Translations under genes and position numbers: made by a program
The notes under the pieces: model-generated
Seen by the model: the letters and a program-made list of their open reading frames with translations, nothing else
What the model was told of the DNA's origin: nothing
Database searches by the model: none
Source: Alistipes sp. CAG:435
Lineage (GTDB): Bacteria; Bacteroidota; Bacteroidia; Bacteroidales; UBA932
DNA: 64,000 nt
NCBI GenBank assembly: GCA_000433355.1
Contig: FR893177.1
Location: 62,001 to 126,000 of the forward strand
Direction: 5' to 3'
Shown: positions 25,869 to 34,668 of the stretch, in pieces
Position numbering within the stretch: position 1 is the stretch's first letter
Layout of the letters: each line of letters starts with the position of its first letter

Positions 25869-26576
25869 TTACTCAGCGCTGCCGCTTGTGAATGCTTTGA
25901 CATCTATCTTGATACCCGGGCTCATAGTGGTGCAGATAGCCGCACTCTTGAGATATGTGCCCTTGAGAGCCTGTGGCTTGAGTTTCAGAACCTCGTTCAG
26001 GAGAGCCGTAGCGTTCTCGCAGATCTGAGCCGGGGTGAAAGAAACCTTACCTATGGCCGCATGTATAATACCGGTCTTGTCGACCTTGAAATCAATCTTG
26101 CCGCCCTTTACGTCCTTGACAGCGTTGCCGACTTCCATTGTAACGGTTCCTGTCTTAGGGTTAGGCATAAGTCCTCTTGGACCGAGAATACGGCCGAGAA
26201 CACCGACCTTGGCCATTACTGAAGGGGTGCAGATGATAACATCCACGTCCGTCCAGCCGCCTTTGATCTTCTCTACATATTCATCGAGACCAACATAGTC
26301 TGCTCCGGCTTCCTTGGCCTCGTTCTCCTTGTCAGGAGTACAGAGTACAAGAACCCTTACAACCTTACCTGTTCCGTGAGGAAGGCTGACCACGCCACGG
26401 ATCATCTGGTTTGCCTTACGAGGATCCACGCCAAGGTTGGCGGAAAGCTCGACTGAGGCATCGAACTTTGTGAAGGTGATGTCCTTCAGCATTTCACAAG
26501 CCTGGGCAAGAGTGTACTGTTTGGAAGCGTCGTACTTTGCTGTGACCGCTTTCTGATTTTTTGTAATTCTACTCAT
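25869..26576 (-). CDS. rplA: 50S ribosomal protein L1
   Basis: This 235-residue protein of the L1 stalk shows FDASVELSANLGVDPRKANQMIRG, VSLPHGTGK, PSVMAKVGVLGRILGPRGLMPNPKTGTVT and VDKTGIIHAAIGKVSF (each a known L1 segment). It follows rplK by 14 bases on the minus strand. Confidence 0.97.
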   Translation of the reverse strand: MSRITKNQKAVTAKYDASKQYTLAQACEMLKDITFTKFDASVELSANLGVDPRKANQMIRGVVSLPHGTGKVVRVLVLCTPDKENEAKEAGADYVGLDEYVEKIKGGWTDVDVIICTPSVMAKVGVLGRILGPRGLMPNPKTGTVTMEVGNAVKDVKGGKIDFKVDKTGIIHAAIGKVSFTPAQICENATALLNEVLKLKPQALKGTYLKSAAICTTMSPGIKIDVKAFTSGSAE

Positions 26577-26590
26577 TTCGCATGTGAAAA

Positions 26591-27034
26591 TTAAAGGTTC
26601 TCAGGAAATTTTCCGGTGACTTTGATGCCCATGCTTCTCGCTGTTCCGGCGACCATTTTCATCGCGGACGCAAGAGTGAAAGCGTTGAGGTCTGGCATCT
26701 TGCCTTCAGCGATCGCCTTAACCTGATCCCATGTTATGGAGGCCACTTTCCTTCTGTTAGGTTCGCCTGAACCTTTCTGAAGTTTGGCAGCTTCCTTGAG
26801 GGAAATGGCTACTGGTGGCTGCTTTACCTCGAACGTGAAGGACTTGTCTGAATAGACAGTGATGACTACAGGCACGATCTTTCCGGCGTTCTGTTGTGTC
26901 GCCGCATTGAACTGCTTGCAGAAGTCCATAATGTTCAAGCCTTTGGAACCGAGTGCCGGTCCTACCGGAGGCGCTGGATTGGCGGCTCCTGCTTTGATTT
27001 GGAGCTTGATGAATCCGGTAACTTCTTTTGCCAT
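26591..27034 (-). CDS. rplK: 50S ribosomal protein L11
   Basis: This 147-residue protein of the GTPase-associated centre shows KLQIKAGAANPAPPVGPALG, GLNIMDFCKQFNAAT, SFTFEVKQPPVAISLKEAA and ITWDQVKAIAEGKMPDLNA, ending with the RSMGIKVTG rRNA-binding segment. It lies 9 bases after nusG. Confidence 0.97.
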   Translation of the reverse strand: MAKEVTGFIKLQIKAGAANPAPPVGPALGSKGLNIMDFCKQFNAATQQNAGKIVPVVITVYSDKSFTFEVKQPPVAISLKEAAKLQKGSGEPNRRKVASITWDQVKAIAEGKMPDLNAFTLASAMKMVAGTARSMGIKVTGKFPENL

Positions 27035-27043
27035 AATTGTTTG

Positions 27044-27607
27044 TTATTCTTTTGTTACTTGAGTAAAGCTGAGTTCCAGCAGGGTTTTTCTGCCGAAGAT
27101 CACAACTATAACTTTGAGTTTGCTTCTGTCTTCCTCTATCGCATCTATCGTTCCGCTGAAACCGCTGAACGGGCCGTCTGTGATCTTGACAGACTCTCCG
27201 ACTTCAAAATTGACTTCCGTCTCGACAGGATTGTCCACATTCTGGTCTTGATTGCCAAGAATCAACTGTGCCTCATCATCTCTGATCGGCACAGGTACTC
27301 TTTCGGTCATTGATCCGGATGTTCTCTTCTCTGTCAGGAAACCGGACATTCCAGGAATGTCGTTGCGGATTATATACTCCAATTCCGGGCAAAGCTGTGC
27401 CTGAATCAAGACATAGCCAGGATAAAGCAGTCTCTCAACCACTTTCCTCTTGCCATTCTTGGTTACTATCTCACGCTTTACCGGAACAAGAACCTGCGCG
27501 ACCTGATCCTGCAGGCCAAAGCGCTCTATCTCTTTCTCAAGATAATCCTTGGCCTTCTTTTCCTTGCTTCCCGCTGTCCGAAGGACATACCATTTCATGT
27601 CACCCAT
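27044..27607 (-). CDS. nusG: transcription termination/antitermination protein NusG
   Basis: This elongation factor has an NGN domain (MKWYVLRTAGSKEKKAKDYL, ERLLYPGYVLIQAQL) and a C-terminal KOW domain (VGESVKITDGPFSGFSGTID). The longest frame begins with TTG at 27616; the ATG at 27607 (MGDMKWYV) is preferred, and an ATG at 27598 is also possible. A short insertion-like linker (about residues 85-125: RTSGSMTERVPVPIRDDEAQ and following) separates the two domains, as is common in Bacteroidota. It lies 15 bases after secE. Confidence 0.96.
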   Translation of the reverse strand: MGDMKWYVLRTAGSKEKKAKDYLEKEIERFGLQDQVAQVLVPVKREIVTKNGKRKVVERLLYPGYVLIQAQLCPELEYIIRNDIPGMSGFLTEKRTSGSMTERVPVPIRDDEAQLILGNQDQNVDNPVETEVNFEVGESVKITDGPFSGFSGTIDAIEEDRSKLKVIVVIFGRKTLLELSFTQVTKE

Positions 27608-27622
27608 GGTAATCAAAAAAAA

Positions 27623-27811
27623 TTACAATGTGTAAATTGCTGTCATCAGATGCTCGAAAGCGAAGTCAACCACGAAGAGAACCAAAGCAAGGATCACAGT
27701 AGCGACCATAACCAGAAGGGCAGAGCTCTGAAGCTTTTCCCAGGTTGGCCACGTGACCTTCTTGGTGAGTTCCACGTAGGACTCTTTGCAATAGTTAATG
27801 AACTTTCTCAT
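27623..27811 (-). CDS. secE: preprotein translocase subunit SecE
   Basis: This 62-residue single-spanning component of the SecYEG channel has the conserved amphipathic segment ESYVELTKKVTWPTWEKLQ before the membrane helix (about 36-55). The open frame extends upstream through the tRNA-Trp flank; the ATG at 27811 (MRKFINYCKES) matches the family start. It is encoded between tRNA-Trp and nusG, the usual bacterial order. Confidence 0.95.
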   Translation of the reverse strand: MRKFINYCKESYVELTKKVTWPTWEKLQSSALLVMVATVILALVLFVVDFAFEHLMTAIYTL

Positions 27812-27895
27812 CTTTGCATTTAATGGACCTCGTAATTTGGAAGCTTCTACGATGTCTGTTAAACAATTACCAAATCGTAACCTTTGATATTTTAG

Positions 27896-27966
27896 CAGGG
27901 GAAGCAGGATTCGAACCCACATCGACGGTTTTGGAGACCGCTGAACTACCCTTGTTCTATTCCCCT
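27896..27966 (-). tRNA. tRNA-Trp (anticodon CCA)
   Basis: The 7-bp acceptor AGGGGAA/TTCCCCT, the anticodon arm CGGTCTCCAAAACCG with loop anticodon CCA, and the T-arm GTGGGTTCGAATCCTGC fit. The discriminator is G, and the 3' CCA is not encoded. It sits between tuf and secE. Confidence 0.95.
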
Positions 27967-28013
27967 GTGGTCAGGACGGAAATCCATGGACATCCGTCCT
28001 GTATGTTGAAGAA

Positions 28014-29207
28014 TTACTCTTCGATCTTGATAACCTGGCCTGCACCTACGGTACGTCCACCTTCACGGATAGCGAACTGGAGACCTTCGTTGAGGGCTAC
28101 AGGAGTGATGAGCTGAACGTCGATCTCAACGTTATCGCCTGGCATAACCATCTCGACTCCCTCCGGAAGGGTGATCTCACCGGTAACATCGAGGGTACGG
28201 ATGAAGAACTGAGGACGATAGTGGTTGTGGAATGGAGTGTGACGTCCACCCTCTTCTTTCTTGAGGACGTAGATCTGAGCCTTGAAGTGCTTGTGAGGAG
28301 TGATGGAGCCTGGCTTGGCGACAACCTCACCTCTCTTGACTTCCTTCTTGTCGATACCACGGAGGAGAAGACCTACATTGTCTCCGGCCTCACCCTGATC
28401 GAGGAGCTTGCGGAACATCTCGACACCTGTTACAACGGTGCTTCTTGGAGCGTCACCGAAACCTACGAGCTCAACCGGGTCATTGACGTGGATTGTACCG
28501 GTCTCGATACGACCTGTAACAACGGTACCACGACCGGTGATGGAGAAGATGTCCTCGATAGGCATAAGGAATGGCTTCTCGTTCTGACGAACAGGCTGCG
28601 GGATGTACTCGTCAACAGCGTCCATGAGTTCCATAACCTTGTCTTCCCAAACCTTCTCTCCGTTGAGGGCTCCAAGAGCGGATCCACGGATGATAGGGCA
28701 GTTCTCATCGAACTTATAGAATCCGAGAAGGTCACGGATTTCCATCTCAACGAGGTCAAGCATCTCAGCGTCGTCAACAAGGTCAACCTTGTTCATGAAC
28801 ACGAGGATCTTAGGTACGTTCACCTGACGGGCGAGCAGGATGTGCTCACGGGTCTGAGGCATAGGACCGTCGGTAGCGGCTACAACGAGGATGGCTCCAT
28901 CCATCTGAGCGGCACCAGTAACCATGTTCTTAACGTAGTCAGCGTGGCCTGGGCAGTCTACGTGAGCATAGTGGCGCTTCTCTGTCTCGTACTCTACGTG
29001 AGCGGAGTTGATGGTGATACCACGCTCCTTCTCCTCAGGAGCGTTGTCGATCTGATCGAAAGACTTTACCTTGTCAGCGTTACCAGAGACTCTCTCGGCG
29101 AGAACCTTGGTGATTGCGGCAGTCAAAGTCGTCTTACCGTGGTCAACATGGCCAATTGTACCGATGTTAACGTGCGGCTTCGTTCTTTGGAAAGTTTCTT
29201 TTGCCAT
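28014..29207 (-). CDS. tuf: elongation factor Tu
   Basis: This 397-residue GTPase delivers aminoacyl-tRNA to the ribosome. The P-loop GHVDHGKTTL (residues about 19-28), the RGITINSAHVEYET effector region, DCPGHADYVKNM (switch II) and NKVD are present. Domains 2 and 3 follow with GRGTVVTGRIETG and RPQFFIRTLDVTG. It lies downstream of four tRNAs that share a consensus promoter, and upstream of tRNA-Trp and secE. Unlike most of the window it has almost no GAATAT hexamers, as expected if codon selection dominates in highly expressed genes. Confidence 0.98.
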   Translation of the reverse strand: MAKETFQRTKPHVNIGTIGHVDHGKTTLTAAITKVLAERVSGNADKVKSFDQIDNAPEEKERGITINSAHVEYETEKRHYAHVDCPGHADYVKNMVTGAAQMDGAILVVAATDGPMPQTREHILLARQVNVPKILVFMNKVDLVDDAEMLDLVEMEIRDLLGFYKFDENCPIIRGSALGALNGEKVWEDKVMELMDAVDEYIPQPVRQNEKPFLMPIEDIFSITGRGTVVTGRIETGTIHVNDPVELVGFGDAPRSTVVTGVEMFRKLLDQGEAGDNVGLLLRGIDKKEVKRGEVVAKPGSITPHKHFKAQIYVLKKEEGGRHTPFHNHYRPQFFIRTLDVTGEITLPEGVEMVMPGDNVEIDVQLITPVALNEGLQFAIREGGRTVGAGQVIKIEE

Positions 29208-29248
29208 AATATTATGATTTAAATGAGTAAACTAAATAATGCAGTTTG

Positions 29249-29320
<72 letters not shown>

Positions 29321-29329
29321 TTTTTTATT

Positions 29330-29405
29330 TGGAGCGGAAGACGAGGTTCGAACTCGCGACCCTCAGCTTGGAAGGCTGATGCTCTACCAACTGAGCTACT
29401 TCCGC
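29330..29405 (-). tRNA. tRNA-Gly (anticodon TCC)
   Basis: Acceptor GCGGAAG/CTTCCGC; anticodon stem-loop TCAGCCTTCCAAGCTGA with anticodon TCC; T-arm GCGAGTTCGAACCTCGT. The 3' CCA is encoded, unlike in the neighbouring tRNAs. Confidence 0.94.
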
Positions 29406-29413
29406 GAATGTTG

Positions 29414-29493
29414 TGGGAGGAGGTGGACTCGAACCACCGAACCCGAAGGAGCGGATTTACAGTCCGCCGCAATTGCCGCTATGCGATCCTCCC
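29414..29493 (-). tRNA. tRNA-Tyr (anticodon GTA)
   Basis: Acceptor GGGAGGA/TCCTCCC; anticodon loop CTGTAAA with anticodon GTA; long variable arm (class II), as expected for bacterial Tyr. CCA is not encoded. Confidence 0.94.
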
Positions 29494-29525
29494 GATATGT
29501 CTTTGATACAGCTTTTGGCCGTTTG

Positions 29526-29599
29526 AGCCGATAGAGGGATTCGAACCCACGACCCCGAGATTACAAATCACGTGCTCTGGCCAACTGAGCTATATCGGC
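29526..29599 (-). tRNA. tRNA-Thr (anticodon TGT)
   Basis: Acceptor GCCGATA/TATCGGC; anticodon arm CGTGATTTGTAATCTCG with loop TTTGTAA (anticodon TGT); T-arm GTGGGTTCGAATCCCTC. CCA is not encoded. It is the first tRNA after the shared promoter. Confidence 0.94.
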
Positions 29600-29636
29600 G
29601 GTATTTCAATGAATGTTCCCTTTCGCAAAGGGATTG

Positions 29637-29667
29637 CAAAGATAGGCATTAATTCGGATTATCCAAA
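29637..29667 (-). promoter_or_regulatory. Bacteroidota-type promoter of the tRNA-tuf operon
   Basis: On the minus strand TTTG (29664-29667) and TATCTTTG (29637-29644) are spaced 19 bases apart, a full consensus match. The first tRNA begins 37 bases downstream. This strong promoter may drive tRNAs, tuf, secE and beyond. Confidence 0.8.
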
Positions 29668-29677
29668 ACTTTTTTAA

Positions 29678-31546
29678 TTATTTTTGAAAAAGTCCGGCGA
29701 TTTCTGAATATATCCGCTCGGTGTCAAGCCCGCAGAGTTCCCTTTGCCGCGTCACCGGAGCCTGCGTGATGAACCTGTCGGGGATGCCGAGTCCTTTCAC
29801 CGTGATGTCGAGCCCGCGGGAGGCGACATATTCACTCACCTCGCTGAACAGGCCGCCTTTGAGACATCCGTCCTCAAGGGTGAGGATATTCTTGAACCGC
29901 GCCGCTTCCTCCATAATGCCGGGGTCGAAAGGTTTGAGGAATCTTACATTGAATATGGCAGGCCCCTTTCCTGTCTCCTTTCTCAATCTTTCCGCCGCTT
30001 CCACCGCCCTGTTGACCACGGGCCCCAATGCCAGGACGGCCACTTCCTCTCCGTCCGTGATTTTTTCACCCTTGCCTATCTCCAATGGCTCCGGTGTGGC
30101 GTTCCGCCAGTCTGTACCTTCGCCAAGACCCCTCGGATAACGGATGACAAACGGCCCGTCCTTTATTCCTGTTCCTGTGTAAAGAAGTCGTTTCAGTTCG
30201 ATTTCGTCCTTGGGGGCTGCTATCACCGTGTCTGGGATGCAGCGGAGTGACGCCATGTCGAATGCCCCCTGGTGTGTCGCCCCGTCCTCACCCACAAGCC
30301 CGGCCCTGTCCAGACACAGCACGACACCGAGGCGCTGGAGGGCAATGTCGTGGATGATCTCATCGTAGGCTCTCTGGGCGAAAGAGGAATAAATCACGCA
30401 GTAAGGCTTCATCCCGCCGGCCGCCAACCCTGCAGCGAATGTGGCCGCATGCTCCTCTGCGATCCCTACATCGAAGAACCTGTCCGGGAATCTCTCCGCG
30501 AAGCCGCTCATGCCGCTTCCTGTTGCCATGGCGGGAGTGATTCCGACCACTTTCGGATCCTTCTCGGCCAGTTCGCAGAGAACCTGACCGAAAACGTCTT
30601 GGTAGCGTGATGCTGAATATTCCTTGACCTGTCTCTCCCCTGTCTTCGGGTTGAACTTCCCGGGAGCGTGCCACGTTGTAGGGTCTGATTCCGCAGGAGC
30701 GTAGCCTTTTCCCTTGACGGTGCAGGTGTGCAGGATTTTCGGCCCCTTTATGTCCTTCAGGCGGCGAAGGGTCTTGACGACCTCCACGACATCATTGCCG
30801 TCGATAGGGCCGAAGTACCTGAATCCGAACGCCTCGAAGAGGTCGCCCCCGGAAGTGGTGACCAGTCCGGACTTGGTCTTCCGCACGAACCATTGGATCC
30901 TGTTGCGGAACTTGCCGGCTCCAAGCTTTTCCCAGATGCGGGTCTTGATGCGGTTGTAGGCCGGATCGGTCGTCAGTTTCAGCAGATATGAATGCAGGGC
31001 TCCCTTGTTGCCGTCGATGGCCATATCGTTGTCGTTCAGCACGACGAGAAGATCCGTGTCTTCCCATCCGGCGTTGTTGAGTCCCTCAAGCGCCAGCCCT
31101 CCGGTCATCGCACCGTCACCGATCATCGCCACGACCTTCTCGCCCGTGCCCGACAGCTTGGCGGCTTCGGCCATTCCAAGCGCCGCGGAGATTGATGTGG
31201 ACGCGTGCCCGGCTCCGAACGCGTCATATTCGCTCTCGTCCCTGTTCGGGAATCCGCTTATCCCGTCCGGCATCCTGTTCTTTTTGAAGGCCTCTTTCCG
31301 GCCGGTCAGAATCTTGTGCGCGTATGCCTGATGCCCCACGTCAAAGACCAGTTTGTCCTTCGGCGTGTCAAACACATAGTGCAGACCCACAATCAGTTCC
31401 ACGGCGCCAAGACTGGACGCCAGATGCCCCGGATTGTCCGCGCAGCACCTGACGATGTAGTCCCGGATCTCGCCGCAGAGCGGTCGCAGTTCCTCTATAT
31501 CCAGTCTCCTGAGGTCTTCAGGAGAATTGATCTTATCTAGAATCAT
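29678..31546 (-). CDS. dxs: 1-deoxy-D-xylulose-5-phosphate synthase
   Basis: This thiamine-diphosphate enzyme condenses pyruvate and glyceraldehyde-3-phosphate in the first step of the MEP isoprenoid pathway. At 622 residues it is full length. It shows GHLASSLGAVELIVGLHYVF, the cofactor motif GDGAMTGGLALEGLNNAGW ending in NDND, FGPIDGNDVVEVV, and the transketolase pyrimidine-binding part with FFDVGIAEEHAATFAAGLA and DRAGLVGEDGATHQGAFD. It lies just downstream of the tRNA-tuf promoter region on the same strand but reads away from it, as an independent gene. Confidence 0.97.
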   Translation of the reverse strand: MILDKINSPEDLRRLDIEELRPLCGEIRDYIVRCCADNPGHLASSLGAVELIVGLHYVFDTPKDKLVFDVGHQAYAHKILTGRKEAFKKNRMPDGISGFPNRDESEYDAFGAGHASTSISAALGMAEAAKLSGTGEKVVAMIGDGAMTGGLALEGLNNAGWEDTDLLVVLNDNDMAIDGNKGALHSYLLKLTTDPAYNRIKTRIWEKLGAGKFRNRIQWFVRKTKSGLVTTSGGDLFEAFGFRYFGPIDGNDVVEVVKTLRRLKDIKGPKILHTCTVKGKGYAPAESDPTTWHAPGKFNPKTGERQVKEYSASRYQDVFGQVLCELAEKDPKVVGITPAMATGSGMSGFAERFPDRFFDVGIAEEHAATFAAGLAAGGMKPYCVIYSSFAQRAYDEIIHDIALQRLGVVLCLDRAGLVGEDGATHQGAFDMASLRCIPDTVIAAPKDEIELKRLLYTGTGIKDGPFVIRYPRGLGEGTDWRNATPEPLEIGKGEKITDGEEVAVLALGPVVNRAVEAAERLRKETGKGPAIFNVRFLKPFDPGIMEEAARFKNILTLEDGCLKGGLFSEVSEYVASRGLDITVKGLGIPDRFITQAPVTRQRELCGLDTERIYSEIAGLFQK

Positions 31547-31646
31547 AAGGACGAAGGTACGACTTTATTCCGACATTTTTCTTATATTCGCAAGTTGTTT
31601 GAATATTTTTACATTCATTACGAATATATTTTAAAGAAATAATCAA

Positions 31647-33071
31647 ATGTCAGAAAAGATCCAAAAACTGATGAATGACTCGCCGGCCGCAAGGTGGACC
31701 GCCCTCATTCTTATCGCGCTGATGATGTTCTTCGGCTACATGTTCGTGGACGTGATGTCTCCATTGCAGGCCCTGATCGAGCAGCAGAGGGGCTGGAGCC
31801 CGGACGTGTTCGGAACCTACGCCAGCGCTGAGTACATCCTCAATGTCTGCGGTTTCCTGATTCTCGCCGGTATCATCCTGGACAAGATGGGAGTCCGTTT
31901 CACGGGAATACTCTCCGCTTCGATGATGTTCATCGGAGCGTCGATTAAATATATAGGTATAACAGACTGGTTCCAGACCACGGCTTTCTGCGAGTGGCTC
32001 GGAACCTGGTGGGTATCAATGCCTGGCAGCGCCAAAATGGCCGCCCTTGGCTTTATGATCTTCGGATGCGGCTGCGAGATGGCCGGCACGACAGTCTCCA
32101 AGGCCATCGCCAAATGGTTTAAAGGCAAGGAGATGGCCATGGCGATGGGCGTGGAGATGGCAATCGCCCGTGTAGGAGTCTTCTGTGTGTTCTCGATCAG
32201 CCCTATCCTCGCCTCCAAACTCGGTGGTGTGCAGGGTCCTGTCGGATTCTGCACGGTCCTGCTTCTCATCGGCCTCATCAACTTCCTTGTGTTCAGCGTT
32301 ATGGACAAGAAGTTCGACGGGCAGCTTGTGGAGGCAGGAGTCAAATCAGAAGAGCCGTCTTCTGATGAGGAATTCAAACTCAGCGATCTCGGCAAGATCT
32401 TCTCCTCGCAGAGTTTCTGGGTTGTCGCCCTTCTGTGCGTTCTCTATTATTCAGCGATCTTCCCGTTCCAGAGATATGGCGCGAACATGTTCCAGTGCAA
32501 TCTGGATGGAATCTCCGCCAAGACAGCCTCTGACATATTCAGGTGGTTCCCGATCGGCGCCGCCATCATCACTCCGTTCCTTGGCAGGTTCCTTGACATG
32601 AAGGGTAAAGGTGCGACCATGCTTATCTGGGGTGCCCTGCTTTTGATTGTCTGCCACTTGGTGTTCGCTTTCGCGCTGCCTGCGACGCACAGCAAATTCC
32701 TGGCTCTCGCCACGATTGTGGTGCTTGGCATCAGTTTCGCGCTCGTTCCGGCCGCCCTATGGCCATCGGTTCCGAAGATCATCGACGAGAAGATTCTCGG
32801 CTCGGCCTACTGCCTTATCTTCTGGGTTCAGAACATCGGCCTCTGCTTTGTCCCTAAGCTGATCGGAAGCGTCCTTACAAGTGTCAACGCCGACAATCCA
32901 GCCGTCATCGCCGCCAAGGCCGCCGGCGCCGAGTTCATCCCTTACAACTACACGATTCCGCTCGTCATCTTCGCTGGATTCGGTGTGGCCGCCCTTCTGA
33001 TCGCCCTTTACCTCAAGGTTCTTGACGGCAAGCGCCACCTCGGCCTTGAGCTCCCGAATATTCAGAAGTAG
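31647..33071 (+). CDS. MFS transporter (tandem copy 1)
   Basis: This 474-residue, about 12-helix major facilitator has an initial helix at residues 17-35, the loop KMGVRFTG after helix 2 (the MFS motif A position), GCGCEMAGTTVSKAIAKWFK and a second-half segment PAALWPSVPKIIDEKILGSAY. It is clearly paralogous to the next gene at the same positions. The WPSVPKI/LGSAY region resembles MFSD1-type dipeptide carriers, but substrate is not determined. It is divergent from dxs, and the 240-base gap after it holds an inverted-repeat element. Confidence 0.85.
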   Translation: MSEKIQKLMNDSPAARWTALILIALMMFFGYMFVDVMSPLQALIEQQRGWSPDVFGTYASAEYILNVCGFLILAGIILDKMGVRFTGILSASMMFIGASIKYIGITDWFQTTAFCEWLGTWWVSMPGSAKMAALGFMIFGCGCEMAGTTVSKAIAKWFKGKEMAMAMGVEMAIARVGVFCVFSISPILASKLGGVQGPVGFCTVLLLIGLINFLVFSVMDKKFDGQLVEAGVKSEEPSSDEEFKLSDLGKIFSSQSFWVVALLCVLYYSAIFPFQRYGANMFQCNLDGISAKTASDIFRWFPIGAAIITPFLGRFLDMKGKGATMLIWGALLLIVCHLVFAFALPATHSKFLALATIVVLGISFALVPAALWPSVPKIIDEKILGSAYCLIFWVQNIGLCFVPKLIGSVLTSVNADNPAVIAAKAAGAEFIPYNYTIPLVIFAGFGVAALLIALYLKVLDGKRHLGLELPNIQK

Positions 33072-33095
33072 TTTTTTTGAATATACAAGGCCTTT

Positions 33096-33217
33096 TTGCG
33101 GCAGGGAGGGGCTTGGCTCCGACGGGTAAATCCCTCCCTTCGCTTCGCTCAGGGCCCCTCCCGTTCACGTGGCCACGGGCGGCCACGCCCGCTGAGTCAA
33201 GCCCCTCCCTGCCGCAA
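33096..33217. repeat. 122-bp palindromic element with perfect 20-bp terminal inverted repeats
   Basis: TTGCGGCAGGGAGGGGCTTG at 33096-33115 is the exact reverse complement of 33198-33217. The interior contains further GC-rich palindromes (CCCTCCC...GGGCCCCTCCC, GTGGCCAC). No target-site duplication is obvious and no ORF is inside. It resembles a REP/MITE-like intergenic element; it may also fold as a large RNA hairpin between the two transporter genes. Confidence 0.7.
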
Positions 33218-33309
33218 GGTGCAGGAATATGAAAGATTGATCGATTGTGAAAGGAAGTGGGATATGGGTGATTTGAGCTTAAATGAATGAAAACTAATAC
33301 ATTAATATC

Positions 33310-34668
33310 GTGGCAAGATTTTTAAGGAAATATTCGTGCTGGATAGCGCTGGCGTGTCTTGTGGTGCCGATGTTCGCGTCGTACTACTTTGACGATATGT
33401 TCTCCACGCTGTCCCACCTGTTCGAGAACCCGTCGATGCTCCAGCTCGGCTGGAACTCGGCTGACTACGGCCTCTACACCAGCGGTTACTCGGTCCTCTG
33501 CGTGTTCGGCGGCCTTGTGGTCTGCGGAATGCTGCTGGACAAATGGGGCGTGCGTGTCACTGGCTCGATATTCGTCACTATGATGACGGGAGGCGCCGCC
33601 CTCGTCACCTATGCGCTGACCTCAGGCCTTCCGCCGAAAACTTCTCTGACAATAGCCTACATCGGCTGCATGTTCTTCGGCCTTGGCAGCGAGATCGCCG
33701 GAGTCGCGGTCACGAGATCGATTGCCAAATGGTTCAAGGATGGAAACATGGCTTTTGCCATGGGACTCCAACTGGCCATCGCGAGGCTCGGAACGGCGTT
33801 TGCCCTTGTCATCTCGCCGAAACTGGTGGCAGAGAAGGGAGTGGGGGAGACATATTCATTGATGGAGACAGCCTCTCCGGCATTTCTGGGATTGATCCTG
33901 ATGCTTGTCGGGATGGTTCTGTGGGCGATATTCGTGGCGATGGATGCAAGGTTCGACCGCCAGGCAGGCCTGAAGGACACGGTAGAGACCGCCGAGGAGG
34001 ATAAGTTCTGTTTTTCAGATGTGGTGAAGCTGCTGAAAAACAGGCACTTCATCGTGATTGCCCTGCTGTGCGTGTTCTTCTACAGCAGTGTGGTCTCATT
34101 CAAGAAATTCGCCTCGTCCATTCTGATTCCACGGTTTGACGTGCCTGTCGAGGCCGCCAGCTGGATGGTTTCGATGCTTCCGTTCGCCACGGTTGTCTTC
34201 GCTCCGATTTTCGGATTGTTGGTGGACAAGATCGGTCACGGCACCCGCTGGATGCTCACCGGAGCCGTGCTGGCTCTTATCGCGCATCTGATGCTTGCCT
34301 TCGCCCCGTCCGGAATTCCGTTTTATGGCTATCTCAGTATGGTTTTCCTGGGCTTCGGCTATTCCCTGGTCCCGGCGGCGATGTGGCCATCCGTGCCTAA
34401 GATAGTACCGAACAAAGTGCTTGGTACTGCATATTCATTAATATACTGGGTTCAGAATCTTGGACTTATGTCGTTCAAAATGTTCGCCGGGAAAATCCTT
34501 GCCGACACCAACCTCGACAAAGGAGTCAGCGAGGCCGGTGCCTTTTGGGTTGAAGTGATGTTCGTGGCCGTCTGTGTCGTGGCCTTGCTTCTGGCCCTCT
34601 CGCTAAGCGTGTACTCACGCCGTAATCCTCATCTGAAGATGGATGTCCCTGACCGCGCGGTCAAATGA
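33310..34668 (+). CDS. MFS transporter (tandem copy 2)
   Basis: This 452-residue multi-pass transporter has GTG as the likely start (VARFLRKYSCWIALACL). It shares with copy 1 KWGVRVTGSIF, GLGSEIAGVAVTRSIAKWF, LAIARLG and PAAMWPSVPKIVPNKVLGTAY at matching positions, so the pair arose by duplication and diverged. A central cytoplasmic loop (about 215-240) is charged. Its stop overlaps the dapF start by 4 bases (ATGATG/TGA), so it is probably co-translated with dapF. The substrate is unknown; linkage to dapF hints at a peptide or amino-acid compound, which is inference. Confidence 0.85.
   Translation: MARFLRKYSCWIALACLVVPMFASYYFDDMFSTLSHLFENPSMLQLGWNSADYGLYTSGYSVLCVFGGLVVCGMLLDKWGVRVTGSIFVTMMTGGAALVTYALTSGLPPKTSLTIAYIGCMFFGLGSEIAGVAVTRSIAKWFKDGNMAFAMGLQLAIARLGTAFALVISPKLVAEKGVGETYSLMETASPAFLGLILMLVGMVLWAIFVAMDARFDRQAGLKDTVETAEEDKFCFSDVVKLLKNRHFIVIALLCVFFYSSVVSFKKFASSILIPRFDVPVEAASWMVSMLPFATVVFAPIFGLLVDKIGHGTRWMLTGAVLALIAHLMLAFAPSGIPFYGYLSMVFLGFGYSLVPAAMWPSVPKIVPNKVLGTAYSLIYWVQNLGLMSFKMFAGKILADTNLDKGVSEAGAFWVEVMFVAVCVVALLLALSLSVYSRRNPHLKMDVPDRAVK

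Noticed and set aside
28221..29222. 333-residue plus-strand ORF opposite tuf
   Set aside because: It is the antisense shadow of tuf, whose minus-strand product is a full-length EF-Tu; the plus-strand reading has no family resemblance or start signals.
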